Shown in pieces: positions 57,995-64,000 of a stretch of DNA of 64,000 bases. Both the position numbers and the translations under genes were made by a program. This stretch comes from Streptomyces naganishii JCM 4654 (GTDB taxonomy: Bacteria > Actinomycetota > Actinomycetes > Streptomycetales > Streptomycetaceae). Location of the stretch: positions 124,001 through 188,000 of the forward strand of contig NZ_BMVF01000007.1 of NCBI RefSeq assembly GCF_014650575.1. The letters run 5' to 3'. Positions within the stretch are counted from its first letter, which is position 1, and each line of letters opens with the position of its first letter. The notes below the pieces were generated by a model. It was not told the origin of the DNA. It ran no database searches and saw nothing but the letters and a program-made list of their open reading frames with translations.

Positions 57995-58753
57995 CTAGAT
58001 CGCCAGCGACAGCATCACCGGCGCCGCGTCCCGGTTGAGCCGTTGCGCCGCACGGCGCAGCCGGTGCGCGTGCTCGACGGGCAGCGACAGCGCCAGGCAG
58101 CCCACGGCGGAGCCGGCCGTGACGGGGACGGCGGCGCACACCGTGCCGATGGCGTACTCCTGGAGGTCGAGCACCGGGACCGTGGCCGGCTGGGCCTCCA
58201 GCCGGGAGAGCAGCAGCTTGTCGCTGGTGATCGTGCGCGAGGTGAGCCGGGTCATGCGGTACCGGGCGAGACGGTCGCGGCGGCCTTCGTGGTCGAGCTG
58301 GGTCAGCAGGCTCTTGCCGACCGCAGTCGCGTGGGCCGAGCAGCGGAAGTCGAACCACTCGTTGACCGCCGGGGTGGCCGGGCCGTCGGCGTACTGGGTG
58401 ACGCGGACCTCGCCGTCGACGTAGCGGCTGATGTAGACGGCCGCGCCGAGCGAGTCGCGCAGCCGGTCGAGGATGCGCTGGAGCTGGTCGCGCAGGGCCT
58501 GCTCGTGGCCGCGGGCGGCGCCGAGGCGGGCGAGGGCGGCCCCGGTGACGTGACCGCCGCCGGCGACCTGCTCGACGTAGCCCTCGCGGCGCAGCATGCG
58601 CAGCAGCGCGGCCAGCCGCTCGGGGGCGAGGCCGGTGCGGCGGCCGAGCTCGGCGTCCGCGATCCCGGTGGAGTCGCGTGCCACCGTCTCCAGGACGCGC
58701 AGCGCGTCCTGGGCCGAGTGGTACGGGGCGGTCGGCTCGTGCTTCAGCGCCAC
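57995..58753 (-). CDS. IclR-family transcriptional regulator
   Basis: The protein has 252 residues, GTG at 58753 after AGGGGGAAACC. Seen: N-terminal winged helix (ALRVLETVARDSTGIADAELGRRTGLAPERLAALLRMLRREGYV), then the IclR effector domain with GAAVYISRYVDGEVRVTQYADGP, CSAHATAVGKSLLTQLDHEGR and YAIGTVCAAVPVTAGSAVGCLALSLPV. It is probably the regulator of the adjacent ehu transport genes and is transcribed in the same direction, 145 bases from ehuA. Confidence 0.88.
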   Translation of the reverse strand: MALKHEPTAPYHSAQDALRVLETVARDSTGIADAELGRRTGLAPERLAALLRMLRREGYVEQVAGGGHVTGAALARLGAARGHEQALRDQLQRILDRLRDSLGAAVYISRYVDGEVRVTQYADGPATPAVNEWFDFRCSAHATAVGKSLLTQLDHEGRRDRLARYRMTRLTSRTITSDKLLLSRLEAQPATVPVLDLQEYAIGTVCAAVPVTAGSAVGCLALSLPVEHAHRLRRAAQRLNRDAAPVMLSLAI

Positions 58754-58897
58754 GGTTTCCCCCTGCGCTCGCTGTCTGGGCCGTGATCCGGTCAGGCAAT
58801 CCCTTCCACGGTAACGGTCAAGCACCTTGCCGTGAGGGGTCGTTGAGGAGATCGGGGGCGGGCGAGGCGGCCCGCCGCGCCCGCCTTCCCGCCGTAC

Positions 58898-59707
58898 TCA
58901 CAGCACCGCGCCGAGGAACTCCCGGGTGCGCTCCTGCTCCGGGTCGCCGAAGATCTTCTCCGGGGAGCCGGCCTCCACCACGCGCCCCGAGTCGAACATC
59001 AGCACCTGGTCGGAGATGTCCCGGGCGAAGCCCATCTCGTGGGTCACGCACAGCATCGTGATGTCGGTGCTGCGGGCGATGTCCCGCAGCAGGTCCAGGA
59101 CGCCCGCGACCAGCTCGGGGTCGAGGGCCGAGGTCACCTCGTCCAGGAGCAGCACCTGCGGCCGCATGGCCAGCGCGCGGGCGATCGCCACCCGCTGCTG
59201 CTGCCCGCCGGACAGCTGGGAGGGCCGGGCGTCGCACTTGTCGGCGAGGCCCACCAGCTCCAGCAGCTCGCGGGCGCGGGCCTCCGCCTCGTCCCTGGAC
59301 ATGCCGAGCACGGTGACCGGTGCCTCGGTGATGTTCCTGAGCACGGTCATGTTCGGGAACAGGTTGAACTGCTGGAAGACCATCCCGATCTTCTTGCGGA
59401 TCTCCCGGACCTGCTTCGGCGGCGCCGGGAAGAGCCGCTCCCCGTCCACCGTGATCGTGCCCTCGTCGGGCCTGGTCAGGGTCATCAGCATCCGCAGGAT
59501 CGTGGTCTTGCCGGAGCCGGAGGGGCCGATCAGCGTGACGTGCTTGCCGGTGTCGACGGAGAAGTCCAGCCCGTCGAGGACGGTGTGGTCGCCGAACCGC
59601 TTGGTCACGTTCTCCAGGCGGATCAGCTCCCCGGTGCCGGAGCCGGATGCGTCGGAGGAGCCGGGGGTCGTCGGACGGTCGGGGTTCTTGGCGGTGTCAA
59701 CGGACAA
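58898..59707 (-). CDS. ehuA: Ehu-type amino-acid ABC transporter ATPase
   Basis: The protein has 269 residues. The TTG at 59707 has GGAG seven bases upstream and overlaps the ehuD end by 11 bases. Seen: LENVTKRFGDHTVLDGLDF, Walker A GPSGSGKTT, Q-loop VFQQFNLFPNMTVLRN, signature LSGGQQQR, Walker B VLLLDEVTSALD and switch His in THEMG. These are of the polar amino-acid uptake (PAAT) subfamily. It energises the EhuC/EhuD membrane pair. The family assignment rests on the strong EhuB match and the operon. Confidence 0.9.
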   Translation of the reverse strand: MSVDTAKNPDRPTTPGSSDASGSGTGELIRLENVTKRFGDHTVLDGLDFSVDTGKHVTLIGPSGSGKTTILRMLMTLTRPDEGTITVDGERLFPAPPKQVREIRKKIGMVFQQFNLFPNMTVLRNITEAPVTVLGMSRDEAEARARELLELVGLADKCDARPSQLSGGQQQRVAIARALAMRPQVLLLDEVTSALDPELVAGVLDLLRDIARSTDITMLCVTHEMGFARDISDQVLMFDSGRVVEAGSPEKIFGDPEQERTREFLGAVL

Positions 59708-60347
59708 GACGTCGCTCCAGTGCTCGCAGGAGGAGGGAGGCCAGGTAGGAAACGAGGATGAAGGCCACGCCGATCACGGTCAGCGGCTCGGTGAACTGGA
59801 AGTGCTGCTGGGAGAAGAGCCGCGCCTGCCCCAGCATCTCCAGCACCGTGATCGCCATCAGCAGCGGAGTGTCCTTGAGCATGGAGATCACGTAGTTGCC
59901 GAGGGCCGGGACGACCCGGCGGATCGCCTGCGGCAGGATCACCGCGGTCCACGTCCGCCGCCGCGGCAGGTTCAGCGCCGTCGCCGCCTCCCACTGGCCG
60001 GCCGGCACCGCCTCGATGCCGGCCCGGTAGACCTGCATCGTGTACGTCGAGTAGTGCAGCCCGATCGCGAAGACGCCCGTGGTCAGGGCCGAGAACGTCA
60101 GCCCCCACTCGGGCAGCACGTAGAAGAGGAAGAACAGCTGCACCAGCAGCGGTGTGTCCCGTACGAACTCCGTCACCGCGCCCACCGGCCAGCGCACCCA
60201 CCGGCTCGGCGTGCGCATCAGCAGCGCCCACACCAGGCCCAGCGCGAAGGAGATCAGCGAGCCGAGGGCGAGGGCCTGGAGGGTGACCAGCAGGCCGTCC
60301 CAGAAGTGCGGCATGAAATCGCGTACGGCGCCCCAGTCCCACTTCAC
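59697..60347 (-). CDS. ehuD: Ehu-type ABC transporter permease (EhuD)
   Basis: The protein has 216 residues, GTG at 60347 overlapping the ehuC stop (GTGA). Seen: five TM segments, FVRDTPLLVQLFFLFYVLPEWG and the EAA loop QWEAATALNLPRRRTWTAVILPQAIRRVVPAL, the ATPase-contact signature of PAAT permeases. It pairs with EhuC to form the channel for ectoine/hydroxyectoine-like substrates. Confidence 0.88.
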   Translation of the reverse strand: MKWDWGAVRDFMPHFWDGLLVTLQALALGSLISFALGLVWALLMRTPSRWVRWPVGAVTEFVRDTPLLVQLFFLFYVLPEWGLTFSALTTGVFAIGLHYSTYTMQVYRAGIEAVPAGQWEAATALNLPRRRTWTAVILPQAIRRVVPALGNYVISMLKDTPLLMAITVLEMLGQARLFSQQHFQFTEPLTVIGVAFILVSYLASLLLRALERRLVR

Positions 60348-61072
60348 GCGACACCACCTCCCGCGGCCCCGACGCCGGTCGTCTCGGCGCGCTTGAGTTC
60401 CCGCGCGCCGGCCTCGTGCAGCGGGTCCTTGCCGACCCCCCGCTTCAGCCGCTTCTCCAGCCCTCGCATCAGCCGGGTCAGCGCGAAGGCGATCACGAAG
60501 TAGATCAGCAGCACGTACGTGTAGATCTCCGCGCTCTCCTGGAGCGCCAGGCGCACCAGGTTGCCGCTGAAGGCCAGGTCGCCCATGCCCATGACCGACA
60601 CCAGCGCGGTGCCCTTGAGCAGCTCGATCAGCAGGTTGCAGAAGGAGGGGATCATCTCCGGCACCGCCTGCGGCAGCAGGATCAGCCGCATCCGCTGCCA
60701 GGGCGTGAAGCTCAGCGCGATGCCGCCCTCCCGCTGCGCCGGGTCCACCGCGTTCAGCGCCCCGCGCACGATCTCCGAGCCGTACGCCCCGTACGTCAGC
60801 CCGAGCGCGAGCGTGCCCGCCCACATCGGCACCAGCTGCCAGCCGAAGGCGGGCGGCAGCACGAAGAACACCCAGAAGATCATCACCAGCGCGGAGGTCC
60901 CGCGGAACACCTCGGTGTAGAAGCCCGCGAGGAAGCGGACGATCCACAGCCGGTGGGTGCGGGCGACGCCGACGACGAAGGACACGGCCGTGGCCAGCAG
61001 GGCGCTGAGGACCAGCAGCTGGACGGTGGTCCACACGCCCTGGAGTACGAGTTCCCACAGTCCCTTGGTCAT
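60344..61072 (-). CDS. ehuC: Ehu-type ABC transporter permease (EhuC)
   Basis: The protein has 242 residues, ATG at 61072 overlapping the ehuB stop (ATGA). Seen: YTEVFRGTSALVMIFWVFFVLPPAFGWQL and EAA loop QREGGIALSFTPWQRMRLILLPQAVPEMIPSF. The C-terminal tail is longer and basic (KRLKRGVGKDPLHEAGAREL). It is the second membrane subunit. Each gene in ehuB-C-D-A overlaps the next, so all four are one operon. Confidence 0.88.
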   Translation of the reverse strand: MTKGLWELVLQGVWTTVQLLVLSALLATAVSFVVGVARTHRLWIVRFLAGFYTEVFRGTSALVMIFWVFFVLPPAFGWQLVPMWAGTLALGLTYGAYGSEIVRGALNAVDPAQREGGIALSFTPWQRMRLILLPQAVPEMIPSFCNLLIELLKGTALVSVMGMGDLAFSGNLVRLALQESAEIYTYVLLIYFVIAFALTRLMRGLEKRLKRGVGKDPLHEAGARELKRAETTGVGAAGGGVA

Positions 61073-61989
61073 CCGCCGCACAGCTCCTTCGCGGTCAGAT
61101 CCGTCATCTCTTCCTTCGTGAACCCGAAGGGCCTGAGGATCCGCAGCAGCTCGCCGCTCTTCTTCATCCGGTGCAGCTCGGCGTTGAAGGCGTCCCGCAG
61201 CCGTGTCTCGGTCGGGCGGAAGGCGAACGCGCCGCCGTCGACGTGCGGCTCGCCCTTCACCAGCGGCGCGAACGGCTTGGTGGCCTCCGCCTTGGACGAC
61301 TTCTTCACCACCTCGCGAACGGTGAGCGCCGTACCGGCGAAGACGTCCACGCGTCCGGCCTCGACGGCGTTCAGCCCGGCCACCTGGTCGGGCACGATCA
61401 GGATGTCGCCCTGCTTGTAGCCGGCCTCCACCGCGTACTGGATCTCCGCGTATCCGGTGCCGGTGGCGAACTTCGCCTTCCTGCGCACCACGTCCTGGTA
61501 GCTGTGCAGCCCGAGCGGGTTGCCCTTGCGGACGATGAAGGCGTCGAGCATCTGGTAGTCGGGGTCGGCGAAGATCACCTGCTCGCAGCGGTCGGGGTTG
61601 ACGTACATCCCGGCGGCCACGACGTCGAACTGCTGGGAGTTCAGGCCAGGGATCAGCGAGCCGAACTCGGTGGGCACCGGCTGCACCCGGTCCACCCCGA
61701 GGCGCTTGAAGATCACCCTGGCCAGCTCCGGCGCCTCACCGGTCAGCCGCCCGTCCTTGTCGATGTACCCGAACGGGATCTCGCCCGCGATGCCGAGCCG
61801 CACGACGCCCTGGGCCCGCAGCCGGCCCAGCAGGTCGCCGCCCTCCCGGGTGGAGGCCGTCGCCACGCGGCTGCAGCCGGCGGCGCCCAGCGCGCCGAGC
61901 GCCGCGACCCCCGCGAGCAGCGACCGGCGGCCGGGGCCCGCCGGCCCCGCTGTCCGTCTGCGCTTACCGAGTGAAAGTGGTGGAGCCAT
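61069..61989 (-). CDS. ehuB: Ectoine/hydroxyectoine ABC transporter binding protein (EhuB)
   Basis: The protein has 306 residues, ATG at 61989 (an ATG eight codons earlier is possible). Seen: Arg-rich signal start, LLAGVAALGALGAAGC lipobox (Cys39), then VVRLGIAGEIPFGYIDKDGRLTGEAPELARVIFKRLGVDRVQPVPTEFGSLIPGLNSQQFDVVAAGMYVNPDRCEQVIFADPDY, a clear EhuB-like PAAT binding protein. It captures a compatible solute outside the cell. No ectoine-catabolic genes other than the EutA-like one are next to it, so use as nutrient or protectant is open. Confidence 0.9.
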   Translation of the reverse strand: MAPPLSLGKRRRTAGPAGPGRRSLLAGVAALGALGAAGCSRVATASTREGGDLLGRLRAQGVVRLGIAGEIPFGYIDKDGRLTGEAPELARVIFKRLGVDRVQPVPTEFGSLIPGLNSQQFDVVAAGMYVNPDRCEQVIFADPDYQMLDAFIVRKGNPLGLHSYQDVVRRKAKFATGTGYAEIQYAVEAGYKQGDILIVPDQVAGLNAVEAGRVDVFAGTALTVREVVKKSSKAEATKPFAPLVKGEPHVDGGAFAFRPTETRLRDAFNAELHRMKKSGELLRILRPFGFTKEEMTDLTAKELCGG

Positions 61990-62142
61990 GGGCGCGCAGC
62001 TACCCAAGTGCATCGGGGCCATGCCGCGCGGTTTGTGCGGGAGCGATGGGGAAACGGTGACCGTGCCGCGACGGGAGGCTGCGTCGCGTGCACGGGGTAC
62101 CCGAGCCCTGTTTCCGCCACCACGACGGCAGAAAGGCTGGTC

Positions 62143-62874
62143 ATGACGGCACTCGGAATCCTCTACCCGGGCCACTTCGCCGAGGACGACTATCCGCGCA
62201 TCGAACAGCTCCTGGGCAGTGACATCCGGGTGGACGTGGTCCACACCGCCATGGGCGACGGCGTGTACGGGCTGGACGCGCTGCGTGAGACGGGCTCGGC
62301 CCGGCGGCTGGCCGAGGGGGTCGAGGCGCTGCGGCTGTCCGGCGTGGAGGCGGTGGTGTGGGCGAGCACCGCGGGCAGCTTCACGCACGGCCGGGAGGGC
62401 GCCCAGGAGCAGGTGCGCACCCTGGCGCGCACGGCCGGCATGCCCGCCTCCTCCACCTCCTTCGGCTTCGAGCACGCGCTGCGCGAGCTGGGCGTACGGC
62501 GGGTGGCCGTCGCGGCGGCCTACCCGCAGGAGGTGACCGAACTCTTCACGGACTTCCTGCGGGGCGCGGGCCTGGAGGTCGCCGCCGCCCACAGCGCGGG
62601 GGTCACCACGGCCGCGCAGGTCGCGTCCTGGGGCGAGCCGGAGGTCCTGGAGCTGGCCCGGGCGGCCGACACCGCGCAGGCCGAGGCGGTCGTACTGCCG
62701 GACACCGCCCTGCACACCGCGTCCCACGTCGGCGCCCTCGAGGACGCGCTCGGCAAGCCGGTCCTCACGGCGAACCAGGTCACCGTGTGGGAGGCGCTGC
62801 GGCTGACCGACCGGAGGGTCAACGCCCCTGGTCTGGGAGCTCTGTTCACCCGGGAGCCGATCGTGCAGGTGTGA
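62143..62874 (+). CDS. Maleate isomerase/EutA-like (Asp/Glu racemase superfamily) protein
   Basis: The protein has 243 residues. The ATG at 62143 follows GAAAGGCTGG. Seen: GILYPGHFAEDDYPRIEQLL, VEAVVWASTAGSFTHGREGA (where the first active-site Cys of most relatives would be, here Ala-Ser-Thr-Ala), VLPDTALHTASHV and KPVLTANQVTVWEALRL. The second Cys is also not evident, so racemase chemistry is doubtful. EutA proteins of this fold accompany ectoine use genes, and it is divergent from ehuB, supporting a related role. Confidence 0.78.
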   Translation: MTALGILYPGHFAEDDYPRIEQLLGSDIRVDVVHTAMGDGVYGLDALRETGSARRLAEGVEALRLSGVEAVVWASTAGSFTHGREGAQEQVRTLARTAGMPASSTSFGFEHALRELGVRRVAVAAAYPQEVTELFTDFLRGAGLEVAAAHSAGVTTAAQVASWGEPEVLELARAADTAQAEAVVLPDTALHTASHVGALEDALGKPVLTANQVTVWEALRLTDRRVNAPGLGALFTREPIVQV

Positions 62875-63003
62875 GCGCGGGCGCGGGTTGCGGGCGCCGC
62901 CGGGGAGGCGTTACCTGGAATGGTCCGGCGGCGCGACGACGACCACGTCAAGCGGCCCGCCGTCGCCGCCGTCGTCCAGTGTCCGACGCGGAGGTGACCG
63001 AAG

Positions 63004-64000
63004 GTGAAAGCCGTCGTCTACGAGAAGCCCTTCAGCGTGACGGTGAGGGACGTCGACGATCCACGGATCCAGCACCCGAACGACGTGATCGTACGGGTCA
63101 CGTCGAGCGCGATCTGCGGATCGGACCTGCACATGTACGAGGGCCGTACGGCCGCCGAGGCGGGCATCGTCTTCGGCCACGAGAACCTCGGAATCATCGA
63201 GGAGGTCGGTGACGGGGTGACCTCGCTGTCCCAGGGGGACCGTGTGGTGATGCCGTTCAACGTGGCCTGCGGCTTCTGCAAGAACTGCCTGGCCGGCAAG
63301 ACCGGCTTCTGCCTGACGGTGAATCCCGGGTTCGCGGGCGGCGCCTACGGATACGTGGCGATGGGCCCGTACACCGGCGGGCAGGCGGAGCGGCTGCGGG
63401 TGCCCTTCGCCGACTTCAACTGCCTGAAGCTGCCGCCGGGCGAGGAGTTCGAGACCGACTTCGTGCTGCTCGCCGACATCTTCCCCACCGGCTACCACGG
63501 CTGCGAGCTCGCCCAGGTCAAGCCCGGCGAGAGCGTCGCCGTGTACGGCGCGGGCCCGGTGGGCCTGATGGCCGCCTACTCGGCGCTGCTGCGCGGCGCC
63601 GCCAAGGTGTTCTCCGTCGACCGGGTGCCGGAGCGGCTCGCCAAGGCGGAGGAGATCGGGGCCATCCCCATCGACTTCAGCAAGGGCGACCCGGCCGCGC
63701 AGATCAAGGAACAGACAGGAGGAGAGGGCACCGACAAGGGCGTGGACGCGGTCGGCTACCAGGCCACGTCCCACAAGGACACCAGCCACGAGGAGCCCGC
63801 CGTCGTCCTCAACACCCTGGTCGAGACGGTACGGCCCACCGGTCTGCTGGGCATCCCCGGCCTGTACGTGCCCTCCGACCCGGGCGCGCCCGACGAGCAC
63901 GCCAAGCACGGCCAGCTCCTGGTCTCCATCGGCAAGATGTTCGAGAAGGGCCAGCAGATGGGCACCGGCCAGTGCAACGTCAAGCAGTACAACCGCCAGC
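63004..64000 (+). CDS. Zinc-dependent glutathione-independent formaldehyde dehydrogenase-like (3' end outside window)
   Basis: At least 332 residues, GTG at 63004 after GAGGTGACCGA; the frame is still open at the window end. Seen: ICGSDLHMYEGR (catalytic Zn Cys38), FGHENLG (His59, Glu60), CGFCKNCLAGKTGFC (structural Zn Cys at 89, 92, 95, 103), FPTGYHGCELAQVKPGESVAVYGAGPVGLMAAY (NAD site). These fit the FdhA branch of the alcohol dehydrogenase family, giving formaldehyde or another aldehyde/alcohol conversion. The family is usually about 390 residues, so some 60 are missing. Confidence 0.9.
   Translation, partial: MKAVVYEKPFSVTVRDVDDPRIQHPNDVIVRVTSSAICGSDLHMYEGRTAAEAGIVFGHENLGIIEEVGDGVTSLSQGDRVVMPFNVACGFCKNCLAGKTGFCLTVNPGFAGGAYGYVAMGPYTGGQAERLRVPFADFNCLKLPPGEEFETDFVLLADIFPTGYHGCELAQVKPGESVAVYGAGPVGLMAAYSALLRGAAKVFSVDRVPERLAKAEEIGAIPIDFSKGDPAAQIKEQTGGEGTDKGVDAVGYQATSHKDTSHEEPAVVLNTLVETVRPTGLLGIPGLYVPSDPGAPDEHAKHGQLLVSIGKMFEKGQQMGTGQCNVKQYNRQ

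Overview
The window is high-GC, densely coded DNA typical of Streptomyces: strong GGAGG ribosome sites, many GTG and some TTG starts, long GC-rich hairpin terminators, sortase-linked proteins, a DasR-type GlcNAc phosphotransferase locus and a GlxA/CslA apical-glycan locus. Much of the gene order recalls the S. coelicolor core chromosome (nagF-nagE1-nagE2, rph, rdgB, bcp; cslA-glxA-cslZ). No rRNA, CRISPR array or insertion sequence was seen.

Layout. 1-3.7 kb: the C-terminal part of a secreted S53-type peptidase, a lipoprotein, a membrane-anchored PemK-like protein and an MBL-fold hydrolase. 3.7-6.9 kb: two tandem GlcNAc PTS EIIC permeases and a divergent EIIB, with three DasR-like operators. 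7-10.5 kb: RNase PH, a lipoprotein, RdgB, tRNA-Leu, Bcp peroxidase, a DUF3618 protein and a GroES-like protein. 10.5-26.1 kb: a class A penicillin-binding protein with repeat-rich ends, a three-gene ABC-2 exporter, a DUF1707 protein, an SGNH hydrolase, DUF445, an MFS transporter, a DUF2269 protein, a GlxA-type AraC regulator, an AhpD-like protein, Hsp18 with a clear promoter, and DUF2267.

26.1-37.5 kb reads as an accessory island set in the conserved block. It is less dense and carries an odd structured repeat, a GNAT enzyme, a ParB/DUF6551-like gene, a tRNA-Cys-like gene with encoded CCA, a whiJ/abaA-type regulatory trio (XRE-DUF5753, DUF397, HATPase), a DUF6879 protein with a short XRE remnant, and a tight four-gene operon. 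That operon, read right to left, is SAM methyltransferase, then HEPN-NACHT-FGE fusion ATPase, then a small OB-like protein, then a two-TM membrane protein. Every junction is a 4-nt overlap. It is the best candidate here for an undescribed conflict or phage-defence system.

37.8-50 kb: VOC protein, SEC-C protein, class E sortase, YidC paralogue, FAH hydrolase, LLM oxidoreductase, a UPF0303 + Gfo/Idh/MocA pair divergent from a ROK regulator, an LARTG surface protein (possible sortase E substrate), a HAD hydrolase, and a class F sortase homologue lacking both catalytic residues. 50-55 kb: the cslZ/glxA/cslA locus for a cellulose-like tip glycan. 55.4-57.9 kb: two identical tRNA-Lys genes in opposite orientation flank an NlpC/P60-like protein and an SPFH protein. 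58-62.9 kb: IclR regulator, an Ehu-type ABC importer (ehuB-C-D-A) and a divergent EutA/maleate-isomerase-like protein. The window ends inside a zinc alcohol/formaldehyde dehydrogenase gene.
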